Assembly (NCBI GenBank): GCA_951813605.1
Contig: OX638379.1
Span: 1,870,471 to 1,934,470 of the forward strand
Source of the DNA: an uncultured Bryobacterales bacterium
GTDB lineage: Bacteria; Acidobacteriota; Terriglobia; Bryobacterales; UBA6623
DNA length: 64,000 bases
Reading direction: 5' to 3'
In this document: positions 1 through 7,850 of the stretch, in pieces
Layout of the letters: every line of letters starts with the position of its first letter
Numbering within the stretch: the first letter of the stretch is position 1
Notes under the pieces: generated by a model
The model's input: only the letters and a program-made list of their open reading frames with translations
Told to the model about the DNA's origin: nothing
The model's database searches: none
Position numbers and translations under genes: made by a program

Positions 1-4
1 AAAG

Positions 5-18
5 GGTGTCCTGACACC
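5..18. terminator. Short hairpin downstream of the DUF1549/DUF1553 gene
   Basis: GGTGTC and GACACC form a perfect 6-bp stem with a 2-nt loop. It lies about 100 bases past the stop codon of the leftward gene that ends at 118. Read leftward it is followed by only a short T run at the window edge, so terminator function is a weak guess. Confidence 0.2.
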
Positions 19-117
19 GTACGTACTAGGGGCCCCCTATTACAGATCCTGCCCAAGCCGAGTTCCTTGAGGAACCCACAGTGGTCCCGACCAACCGATC
101 GAGCTCCGTAGGCTGCG

Positions 118-2319
118 TCAGTGCACATAGATGAACTCGTTCAGGCTCATGACAGCATGGCAGTATTGCACCAACGGGCTCGGGGTATCCAAGGACCCCG
201 GCTCCTTGCCTGCCTCCAACCCGCCCGCGCGCCGTTGACCTAGATACGACAGGCCGATCTCGCGTTCTTCCACGGTCGGTGGCCGAGAAAGAGCAATCCG
301 GTATACCGACTCGACCTGTAGGCCGGGATCGCCTCCGGCTCTGTCCCGCACCCGTTGTGCAAAGCGTTCCGCTTGCTCCCACACGAATGGCGCATTCAGC
401 ATGAACGCCGTGCTGCTCGGTGTCGTGCTGACGTCACGAAGGCCGATGCTTTGCGTGTTGTCCGGCGGGTCGAAGATCTTGAGGACCGGATGGAGGTTGA
501 AACGCGGCGACATGAGGTAGACCGACCGGCGCCAGGTGTCGGGCGTGTCCTTGAAAGGTTTCTTGCGGTTGCCAATGGGTGTACTTGGCCCGTAAATGTT
601 CGTGCGCAGAGAGCCGGAGACGCTCAAAATGTGATCGCGGATGACTTCAGCCTCCATGCGCAAGGGCCTGCGGTGCCACAGGTACTCGTTGTAAGCATCG
701 TGCCGGGCCTGAGCCAAATTCGTGCTGGCCGTCTGTTTGTACACGGCGGTGTTCATGATCAGCCGGTGGATCGGTTTCAATTGCCAGCCCTCCCGGATGA
801 GCTGGGACGCTAGCCAATCAAGCAGAGCGGGGTGCGTGGGCTCGGTACCGAGCTTGCCGAAATCATTCGGGGTGCTGACGATGCCGCGCCCGAAATGATG
901 TTGCCAGAGACGATTGACGATCACCCGGGCCAGCAACGCACCGGCGCCATGCTCGACATCGGTGAGCCAGTTCGCAAGCATCCCAAGCTTCGATGACTCA
1001 AACTGCGCCTCGAGGCGATTGGTGGCCTCGGGACGGGGCCGCCAATCCTTCGGGCTGCGACCGTCGCGCATCAAGACGCGCAGGAATCCCGGCTCGACCG
1101 GCTTGACGGGGCGATCCCAACTGCCACCCGCCAGAAGATGGGGTGTAGTCACCTCCAGAGGGACGTACTTGCCCCCTGCGTCTGGCTTGACCTCGGCTTC
1201 GTCGAAGAACACAGCCGTCAACTGGTAATACTCTTCGGCCGTGATCGGGTCGATCTTGTGGTCGTGGCAACGCGCACACCCGACCGTGAGGGCAAGGAAC
1301 GCCTGGCCGGTCGCCGATACCATGTCGTCGAGGCGGTGAAACTTGCGATCGTTCGGGTTGTCCGTCTTGCTCAGGTTGGTTCCAATCTGAACGAACATGC
1401 CCAGGTCCCGCCGCCTGGCGGGAAAACCCTTCGGAGCGCCGGCAACCTGGTAGCGGACAAATTCGTCGTAAGGCAGGTCGTCATTGAAAGCACGAATCAC
1501 GGCATCGCGGTATCGATACGCGTCCTCTCGAATTGCGTTGTCCTGCTCGTGTGCTCCAAGGCTCTCGCCAAACCGAGCCGCATCCAACCAGTGCCGTCCC
1601 CACCGTTCACCGTAGTGCGGGCTGGTGAGCAACCGGTCAACGAGCTGACGAAACGGTGCCGCAGAGGAATCTCGAACGAATGCCTCGACTTCGTCAGGCA
1701 CCGGCGGCAGACCGATCAGATCGAAGTAGGCGCGGCGAATCAGGGTGGGCCGATCGGCCTCCTGCGAAGGGAGAAACTGCATCTCGCGCAGCTTGGCGAG
1801 GACGAAACGATCGATCGGCGAGCCAGTCCAAGCGGCCCCATCTGGACTTGCCGCCGATACCTGGGGAGGATCGACAGGACGCAGGGGCCGGAAGGCCCAG
1901 TGGCGACGTCCTGATTCGAGATCCATGGCCGCCGTATCAACAGCCTTCGCCTCTCTCGGATCAGGTGCTCCGAGGGCAACCCATTGGACGAAATTAGCGA
2001 TGACCGAGTCGGGCAGTTTGCCGCCGGGCGGCATCTGCAGGTTGCGGTTGGAGTACTTCAGGGCCTCGATCAGCATCGACTGATCGGGTTGCCCCGGCAC
2101 GACGGCGGGGCCCCGGGACCCGCCCTGCTGAACACCCTCCCGGGTGTCGAGCTGTAGCTTCCCCATCAGCATTCCCGTGCGGGCGGCTTCCGCCGAGTGA
2201 CACTGATAGCAGCGCTCCGCCAGCACCGGACGGATCTTCTTCTCGAAGAAGTCGATACGGTCTTGACCGAGTGCCTCGGGGACTCCGAGCAGGCTGACAG
2301 CGATTAAGAATGGGATCAC
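118..2319 (-). CDS. PSCyt1/DUF1549/DUF1553 domain protein (secreted, haem-binding)
   Basis: A 733-aa protein with a GTG start and a short signal peptide ending near ALGQ at residues 16-19. Next come a PSCyt1 module with the CxxCH haem site (CYQCH, near residues 38-42), the DUF1549 (PSCyt2) domain with a second CARCHDHK motif in the middle, and the C-terminal DUF1553 domain with the typical NRLWQHHFGRG and NDFGKLG motifs. The family is abundant in Planctomycetota and Acidobacteriota and is usually paired with a DUF1501 gene. Its function is not established; a periplasmic role linked to polymer degradation is commonly suggested. No DUF1501 start is visible in the 117 bases downstream, unlike the second copy at 49736-53465. 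The domain call is firm, the role is not. Confidence 0.93.
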   Translation of the reverse strand: MIPFLIAVSLLGVPEALGQDRIDFFEKKIRPVLAERCYQCHSAEAARTGMLMGKLQLDTREGVQQGGSRGPAVVPGQPDQSMLIEALKYSNRNLQMPPGGKLPDSVIANFVQWVALGAPDPREAKAVDTAAMDLESGRRHWAFRPLRPVDPPQVSAASPDGAAWTGSPIDRFVLAKLREMQFLPSQEADRPTLIRRAYFDLIGLPPVPDEVEAFVRDSSAAPFRQLVDRLLTSPHYGERWGRHWLDAARFGESLGAHEQDNAIREDAYRYRDAVIRAFNDDLPYDEFVRYQVAGAPKGFPARRRDLGMFVQIGTNLSKTDNPNDRKFHRLDDMVSATGQAFLALTVGCARCHDHKIDPITAEEYYQLTAVFFDEAEVKPDAGGKYVPLEVTTPHLLAGGSWDRPVKPVEPGFLRVLMRDGRSPKDWRPRPEATNRLEAQFESSKLGMLANWLTDVEHGAGALLARVIVNRLWQHHFGRGIVSTPNDFGKLGTEPTHPALLDWLASQLIREGWQLKPIHRLIMNTAVYKQTASTNLAQARHDAYNEYLWHRRPLRMEAEVIRDHILSVSGSLRTNIYGPSTPIGNRKKPFKDTPDTWRRSVYLMSPRFNLHPVLKIFDPPDNTQSIGLRDVSTTPSSTAFMLNAPFVWEQAERFAQRVRDRAGGDPGLQVESVYRIALSRPPTVEEREIGLSYLGQRRAGGLEAGKEPGSLDTPSPLVQYCHAVMSLNEFIYVH

Positions 2320-2712
2320 GCGACTACCCTACGCTTGTACTCGCAATTCTATGTCGGATGGTCGAATGAAATCCACTAGCCTGAATCCAACGCAGTGAAA
2401 TGATATGAACTATCTGCCTCTGACTCGGCCTGAATACGGGCCAAACCCCGCCTGTTGCACTCTTCTCTAGTCAAACGAAGCCCTTGATAGTACTTTGATA
2501 TCGAGGAATTAGGAATTAGCACCACTATATTAATGATTTTCCAGCCATCCTCACCTTCCCACGCCTGTTTCCCGTAAGTTATTGCAATCGCTGTACTTAT
2601 TTCCTTCTCTCCGAGCCTCTCCAGTCACGGCACCTGCTCCGGATGAGCCTCGCTTGCGCCTGTCCCATCTTCTTGGTGTTGCGGATATTCGTCTATAAGT
2701 CCTCAATTTTCT
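2320..2712. other. Intergenic stretch upstream of mobile-element debris
   Basis: No convincing coding region. The part from about 2440 to 2720 is visibly more AT-rich than the flanking genes and holds a small direct repeat (GGAATTA twice near 2505-2518). It could include the outer end of the truncated transposase element that follows, but no matching inverted end was found. Confidence 0.4.
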
Positions 2713-3260
2713 ATGCGAGACCTCGCCCCCCTCTTCCTCCAGCCGCGCAACACCAACCACCGCCAGTGCGAGGCTCTCCGCGCCCTCGCCGTCGACGGCC
2801 TCTCCCTCCAGCAGGCCGCTCAGCTGTTCGGCTACGCCCCGCAGTCCCTCCGCAACCTGTGCCGCGACTTCCGCAACCGCCCTTACCGCGACTTCTTCCT
2901 GCCTTCCATTCCCGGACGCAAGCCCCACGCCCCTCCCCAGCCCTCCATCGACCGCGACCGCCGCATCCTCGCCGCCAGCCCGCTCCGCGCTCCTCTCGCC
3001 GACCGCCGTCTTCCCGGCCTCCGCCCCCGCTCCTTCCGCACCGCCTCCGGCGGACTCTTCCTGTTCGCTCCCCGCCTCGCCAGCCTGCCCCTCAACGCCA
3101 TCCTCCGCCAGGCCAGCCTGCCCGGCAGCGACCTCATCCCGGCGCGCTCCGCCGTCCTTGCCCTGCTCTCCCACAAGCTCTACGGCATCGCTCGCAAGTC
3201 GCATGTCAGCGCCGATACCCTCGACTCCGGCCTGGCCCTGTTCTGCGGCTTGAGCCTGGT
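2713..3260 (+). pseudogene. 5' fragment of a helix-turn-helix transposase
   Basis: The first ~180 residues read as the N-terminus of a large transposase family. It begins with the RNTNHRQCEALRAL segment, then a HTH-like stretch DGLSLQQAAQLFGYAPQSLR. Later come GGLFLFAPRLASL and a block ending ARKSHVSADTLDSGLALFCGLS, which I recognise from full-length members that continue for several hundred more residues. Similarity stops at about 3255. Beyond that the open frame continues only as antisense to the neighbouring IS1595 transposase and has no family resemblance. The gene is therefore truncated, most simply by the adjacent insertion. Family assignment is from memory of conserved motifs; I cannot give the IS family name with confidence. 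Confidence 0.65.
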
Positions 3261-4520
3261 CACTGGCTTGGGTTTCTTGGAATTCTTCATCGAAGATCCT
3301 CCTGGCGCTGCGTTCCTGGTGCCCATGGCTTGCCCTCGGCGACGATCCGCTCGACACACTGATCGTCCCCCCGCTGCACCCAGTCAAGGTATTCGCCGTC
3401 GTCGAGCGTGTCCAGTTCCAAGGCGCTTATCCCCGTGCTCCGGAATCCAGCCCGTTGTCCCCGGTCAGGTCCTCGTACTCGAGCCGCTTCCCATCCCTGC
3501 CCAGCACGACCGCGCCCGGCATGTCGATGATGTCCTGATCGCGCAGGTTGTGACGGCCGGCGAACTCCTGCGCGTAGCGGTCCAGATGCTTCGGGCTGAG
3601 CTTGTGGAAGGTCCCGTAGTAGCCGCGCTTGAGCATGGACCAGAACGACTCGACTCCATTGGTGTGCGCTTGTCCGCGCACGTACTCGCTGACCGAGTGC
3701 TTCACGGACTCATGCTCGAACGGCAACGTCTCGGAGGCACTCGCCGCGTCCGTGTAGACTCTCGCTTGCCGGTCTGCGTGATCCTTCAGGAAGCCCTGCA
3801 GGGTTTGCTTGTCCGTGGCTGGCACCGCCTTGGCTGCCACTTGCTTCGTCGCGCGGTCTTGCGCACCCACCACCGCCGTCTTGCCCACCGGCCCGCGGCC
3901 CGTCAGTTGCTTGCGCACCGCGTTCGGCTTGTTCCTGCGCTTCCCGCCGAGGTAGGTCTCGTCCACTTCCAGCGGACCGGCGAAGCCTGGACCCCCTTGG
4001 CACAATGCGGCCCGGATGCGGTGACTGAGATGCCAGGCCGAGTTCTGCGCGATGTTCGGGTCCCGGTGCAGCTTCATGGACGAGACGGACTTCAGGCTGG
4101 TCATGAACAGATAGATGGCCATGGCCCACACCTGGCAGCCCAGGTTCGAGTGCTGCATGACGGTACCGCTGCGCACCGAGAAGCGCTTGCGGCAAGCGCG
4201 GCAGCGGAACGGCATCGTCTTGTGCTTGGCGCCCGACTGGACACGGCGGGAGCCGGCCCCGCAATGCGGGCACTGCGGTCCCTGCGGCCAGCGGACGCGG
4301 ATGAACCACTGCTCGGCCGCAGCGTCATCCGGGAACATCCTCATGGCCTGAATTATGCTGATGCCCTTGCGTCTGCTCTTGACCGGTGCTTTCTTGCTCG
4401 TGATCCCTATTCATCATCGCACCAAATGGTGCCCGTTGTTCCAATCGCAAGTAGCTTTTGTTTCATAGATTTACGAGAGAATCACGTCTGCTAGACGGGA
4501 CGCATTTTGGGCACCATCCC
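3260..4520. mobile_element. IS1595-family element, boundaries uncertain
   Basis: The approximate extent is inferred from the complete IS1595 transposase at 3427-4344 and from where the neighbouring transposase fragment loses similarity (about 3255). The only shared inverted 9-mer between the flanks is TGGTGCCCA (3317-3325) and its complement (4508-4516). The adjacent 8-mers do not match, so no target duplication supports these as the ends. A further near copy of the 9-mer sits at 4427-4435. Treat the coordinates as a working estimate. Confidence 0.35.
3427..4344 (-). CDS. IS1595-family transposase
   Basis: A 305-aa transposase of the ISXO2-like DDE type. The N-terminal zinc ribbon has CPHCG near residue 26 and CRAC near residue 49. 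This is followed by RFSVRSGTVMQHS and then the catalytic core starting with EVDETYLGGKRRNK around residue 128. A second acidic residue lies in VYTDAASA and the NGVESFWSMLKRG motif near residue 229 is typical of the family. Length and motifs indicate an intact protein. It lies directly against the truncated transposase at 2713-3260, indicating a nested insertion. The element's own inverted repeats were not found convincingly, in contrast to the second IS1595-type element at 29360. Confidence 0.9.
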   Translation of the reverse strand: MRMFPDDAAAEQWFIRVRWPQGPQCPHCGAGSRRVQSGAKHKTMPFRCRACRKRFSVRSGTVMQHSNLGCQVWAMAIYLFMTSLKSVSSMKLHRDPNIAQNSAWHLSHRIRAALCQGGPGFAGPLEVDETYLGGKRRNKPNAVRKQLTGRGPVGKTAVVGAQDRATKQVAAKAVPATDKQTLQGFLKDHADRQARVYTDAASASETLPFEHESVKHSVSEYVRGQAHTNGVESFWSMLKRGYYGTFHKLSPKHLDRYAQEFAGRHNLRDQDIIDMPGAVVLGRDGKRLEYEDLTGDNGLDSGARG

Positions 4521-4608
4521 TTATAATCCCCATTGAAAACAGGCTAGTTACGTTGCAAGTTGACGTGCCATCCGCGTAACACGCGAGCGATCAGGAAGGA
4601 CCGAGAAG

Positions 4609-5391
4609 CTACATTCGGCCGGCCACCGCCCGCACCGCGTCGAGTTCAGATACGAGGCCGGCACTGTAGATGCCAATGTCCGTGCTGTAGGAGATCAAAT
4701 TGAAACCCAACTCCATCCATTCTCTGGCTTGGGCCAAGTTGCCCGGCTGAATTCCGGCAAATAGCCCGCGAGCCCTGGCCGTGTGAGTCACTTTCTTCAT
4801 CGCGGCAAGGAACTCTGGATGCTGGAACTGCCCCACGATGCCCATTGATTGCGTGAGATCCATGTGACCGACCCACAGGCAGTCCACGCCTGGCACAGAT
4901 GCTATCTTGTCGAGATTCCGAATGGCAGTCCGGCTCTCGATCTGGCAAATCAAGATGTTGCTGGCGTTCGCTTCCGCCATGTATTTCTTCGAGTCAGGGC
5001 GGATGAAGTCGTTGTGGGACACGCCCAAGCCCAGACCGCGGTTGCCGTCGGGGGCATATCGCATCGCCTCGTTTAGCATTCGCGCCTGCTCCGGGGTGCG
5101 CACATTGGGTGCCATGATCCCTCCCGCGCCGGCATCCATCACTCGCGCGACGAAATGGTACTCCGACGCCGGAATGCGCACCACGGGGCTGATGGCAGTC
5201 GCCTTGAAGCGAGCGATCAAGCCTGCAACCTGGGAAATGCTCAGCGGGCCGTGCTCCATGTCAAGGATCACGAAGTCCAAGTCCGCCGTCTCGCAAAGCT
5301 TGGCAATGCCCGGCGTGTCGAACTCCATCAGCATGTGACCGAACGGCACTCGACCCTCGCCAGCCACTTGCCGGATGCGATTGGGCTTCAT
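4609..5391 (-). CDS. HpcH/HpaI family aldolase
   Basis: A 260-aa class II aldolase of the HpcH/HpaI (2-keto-3-deoxy-acid / 4-hydroxy-2-oxo-acid) type, expected to cleave a 2-oxo-4-hydroxy acid to pyruvate plus an aldehyde in a divalent-metal-dependent reaction. Visible motifs are VILDMEHGPLS near residues 37-47, QIESRTAI (metal-binding Glu) near 147 and VGHMDLTQSMG (metal-binding Asp) near 173. The start is placed at 5391 because its ATG overlaps the stop codon of the upstream dehydrogenase (ATGA, 5388-5391), a sign of translational coupling. A longer reading from 5502 would run deep into that gene and adds no family sequence. The pair suggests a catabolic step for sugar acids or other hydroxy-keto acids. 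The exact substrate is unknown. Confidence 0.9.
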   Translation of the reverse strand: MKPNRIRQVAGEGRVPFGHMLMEFDTPGIAKLCETADLDFVILDMEHGPLSISQVAGLIARFKATAISPVVRIPASEYHFVARVMDAGAGGIMAPNVRTPEQARMLNEAMRYAPDGNRGLGLGVSHNDFIRPDSKKYMAEANASNILICQIESRTAIRNLDKIASVPGVDCLWVGHMDLTQSMGIVGQFQHPEFLAAMKKVTHTARARGLFAGIQPGNLAQAREWMELGFNLISYSTDIGIYSAGLVSELDAVRAVAGRM

Positions 5392-6428
5392 GACGACCTC
5401 CATCGTGCAAGCTTGGCTTGCACTCCATCGCGCTCTGCTGCTTCCGGGTTCGCCAAGCATGGCGGTACCTCGCCCGAGGCGACGAGCAGCAGGTTTCGGC
5501 ACGCATCCCGGCTGTTACCTGCGAGCCCCTGCTGGGTCCACGCCATGCCGTGCGGCGACACGATGACGTTTTTCATGGCCAGGAGAGGATTGTCCTTGCC
5601 GGGAGGCTCACTCTCGAAGACATCTATGCCTGCACCGGCGATTCGGCCGTTACGCAGCGTTTCAATGAGGGCAGCCTCTTGCACGATTGGACCGCGGGCC
5701 GTGTTGACGAAGTAGGCCGTGGGCTTCATCAACGAGAATTCCCGCGATCCGATCATGCCGCGAGTCGACGAGTTGAGGAACGCGTTGATTGTGACGAAAT
5801 CTCCTTCGCTCATGACCGTGTCGAGATCCACTAGCTCGACTCCCGCTTCCCTGGCCCGAGATTCGGGGCAATAGGGGTCGTAGGCAATCAAGCGGCCGAA
5901 ACCGATCCCGCGGGCCATCTTGAACATCTCGGCGCCGATCCGGCCAAGTCCGACCGACGACAGCGTCTTGCCGACCACATCGATCCCGAGGATTGGCAGG
6001 TTCTGGTGCCACAGCCCCGCGCGGGTTCGCCTGTCAAGATCCGGCAGTCTCTTTGCGAGCGCGAAGATCAGGGCGATCTGAGCCTCGGCAACCGCTCTCT
6101 TGATCGCCTCGGGTGTCAGCGCAACCAAGACATCCGCGGCGTTGGCGGCAGCAATGTCGATCGCATCGAATCCCACGCCCCACCGGGCGATGCAAGCCAG
6201 GCGCTTGAGGCCGTCGAATGTCTCGGCGTTGAAGCGGCTTCCGAGGATGATCACACCGTCATAGCGGTCGACGACCTGCTGCGGCGCCACCCCTCCTGGA
6301 AACGGGTCCATGATTTCCCATTGGATCTCTTGGCGCGGGTCGAAGTACTGGCGGACGAACCCTCCCAAGGCAGATTCGAACGTGTCACCCCAGCCCGGAT
6401 CGATGCCAACACGGAAGACTTTATTCAT
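5388..6428 (-). CDS. D-isomer-specific 2-hydroxyacid dehydrogenase
   Basis: A 346-aa NAD-dependent dehydrogenase of the phosphoglycerate-dehydrogenase-like superfamily. The Rossmann motif is SVGLGRIGAEM near residue 157. The three catalytic residues are in NTARGP (Arg), DVFESEPP (Glu) and SPHGMAW (His). It would interconvert a 2-hydroxy acid and a 2-oxo acid. The start at 6428 (MNKVFRVG) is preferred over an upstream in-frame ATG at 6458 because the family similarity begins there. It is coupled by a 4-base overlap to the HpcH/HpaI aldolase and is divergent from the RraA-like gene at 6697, so the ~270 bases between should hold both promoters. Substrate is not determined. Confidence 0.9.
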   Translation of the reverse strand: MNKVFRVGIDPGWGDTFESALGGFVRQYFDPRQEIQWEIMDPFPGGVAPQQVVDRYDGVIILGSRFNAETFDGLKRLACIARWGVGFDAIDIAAANAADVLVALTPEAIKRAVAEAQIALIFALAKRLPDLDRRTRAGLWHQNLPILGIDVVGKTLSSVGLGRIGAEMFKMARGIGFGRLIAYDPYCPESRAREAGVELVDLDTVMSEGDFVTINAFLNSSTRGMIGSREFSLMKPTAYFVNTARGPIVQEAALIETLRNGRIAGAGIDVFESEPPGKDNPLLAMKNVIVSPHGMAWTQQGLAGNSRDACRNLLLVASGEVPPCLANPEAAERDGVQAKLARWRSS

Positions 6429-6696
6429 AATTGGCCCGAACCAATTGTAATTGGGCAAAGGACTCGTGCCGGTTCCAGCCTGCGTCGAGTGCCCTGCATC
6501 CGCCGCGGCCTTAACGGCTCAACTGCCGCTCCTCTCCTTCTCCTCCGTGGCCGGACCCATGGCAATGTCCGGCTGGCGTGCAGTCGTGTCCGGCCAGACG
6601 GCTCCTGATCGGGCCCTCCGACTCGATCTTGGCCCGCCGCGTTCGCATCTCGAACCTCCGAGGCAACTGTGGCCCGATTGTGATAGAGTCTCGTCC

Positions 6697-7578
6697 ATGC
6701 CGATCTTTCGATGGCTCGTAGCCTTCGCAATGGCGAGCTCGCTCTTCGCTCAAATCGATGGATTCGGCGAGGACCAGCGAGTTAAATACACGCGAAGCAA
6801 TCCCTTCGGACGTTTCGAGGATGGCAGGCCGAAGGTCCCCCAGCCGTTAATCGACTCGCTGCGGTCTGCCAGTTCGGAAATGCTCTGGGGCCCTCTGCGG
6901 CAGGCAGGCTTTGAACACCAATGGTCGGGCGGCTGGGAGATCGTTCATCCGGAAAAGAAACTTCTCGGACGAGCCGTCACGGCGGTCTTCATGCCGGTGC
7001 GGCCCGACCTAGACGAGATCATCGAGGAGGATGCCGCATCGAAGCGCCTAGGCGCCAACGACAACCAGCGCGTGATCGATGCGCTGGAGCCCGGGGACGT
7101 TCTAGTGGTTGATCTCTTCGGCAAGATCGAGGGAGGCACGTTCGCTGGGGACAACCTGGCGACGGCCATTCACGCCGCGACAGGCCAGGGCTTTGTAATA
7201 GACGGCGCGATCAGGGACCTCGACGGCGTCTATCCGCTCGACATCCCGATTTACGTCCGGGGCTTTCACGTGTCGGCAATCCGCGACGTCATGCTAGTGG
7301 GCATCAACGTTCCCGTTCGGATCGGCACCACGACGGTCATGCCCGGAGACTTGGTCGTCGGAGATCGCGAGGGTCTGACATTCGTGCCGCCACAGCTCGT
7401 CGAACGCGCGGTCAGGCAGGCAAAGATCACCGAACTGCACGATGTTTGGACGAAGGCCAAGCTCGCCACAGGGAAATACAAGGCAAGCGAACTCTATCCG
7501 AGCCCAGGAGACGAAGACTTGAGGAAGGAATACGCGGACTGGCTGGCAGCGAAGAAGCGTGAGTTGGGTCTCGAGTAG
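6697..7578 (+). CDS. RraA-family (HMG aldolase-like) protein with signal peptide
   Basis: A 293-aa protein of the RraA / 4-hydroxy-4-methyl-2-oxoglutarate aldolase family. The first ~20 residues (MPIFRWLVAFAMASSLFAQ) look like a signal peptide. The fold is marked by GDVLVVDLFGK near residue 131 and by GQGFVIDGAIRDLDGVY near 164-180, where the Arg-Asp pair corresponds to the catalytic site of family aldolases. Next come GTTTVMPGDLVVGDREGLTFVP and a long C-terminal extension. Family enzymes are normally cytosolic, so the apparent export is unusual. The start at 6697 is chosen because the signal peptide begins there. Neighbours are a dehydrogenase-aldolase pair and an OPT transporter, consistent with keto-acid metabolism. 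True RNase E regulation is unlikely. Confidence 0.85.
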   Translation: MPIFRWLVAFAMASSLFAQIDGFGEDQRVKYTRSNPFGRFEDGRPKVPQPLIDSLRSASSEMLWGPLRQAGFEHQWSGGWEIVHPEKKLLGRAVTAVFMPVRPDLDEIIEEDAASKRLGANDNQRVIDALEPGDVLVVDLFGKIEGGTFAGDNLATAIHAATGQGFVIDGAIRDLDGVYPLDIPIYVRGFHVSAIRDVMLVGINVPVRIGTTTVMPGDLVVGDREGLTFVPPQLVERAVRQAKITELHDVWTKAKLATGKYKASELYPSPGDEDLRKEYADWLAAKKRELGLE

Positions 7579-7850
7579 CCAGACGTCCCTCGCTGCAGTT
7601 TCGGTTGACACGACCGGCGGGCACGGGTCAGAGTTCATGCTGACGTGCAGCGGGCTCCCCAATTAGCGCATTTCGACGCAGGGGCGAGTCCACTCATAAC
7701 GAATGACTGAGGCCTCGGCTCGCGCGGGTCTGTCGCCACCAAGTTGCTGGCCCCTTTTCTCGCGAAACGCATGCGAGCGTCTGTCGCCTCCCTGCGGTGC
7801 TGTAGAATCTTACGTTCCTTGGGCCCTTGGGGCACATTGGCGATCGTCCT

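Noticed and set aside
3280-3426. Minus-strand short reading downstream of the IS1595 transposase as an additional small gene
   Set aside because: A 47-codon stretch (with LDDGEYLDWVQRGDDQ) is open but lacks a start codon and is out of frame with the transposase; too weak to call.
2713-4494. One 593-codon plus-strand open frame as a single gene
   Set aside because: Only the first ~180 codons look like a transposase; the rest is antisense to a clear IS1595 transposase and is open because of high GC.
3317-4516. TGGTGCCCA inverted 9-mers as ends of the first IS1595 element
   Set aside because: The match does not extend beyond 9 bases, no 8-bp duplication flanks it, and another near copy lies inside; left as a tentative hint only.
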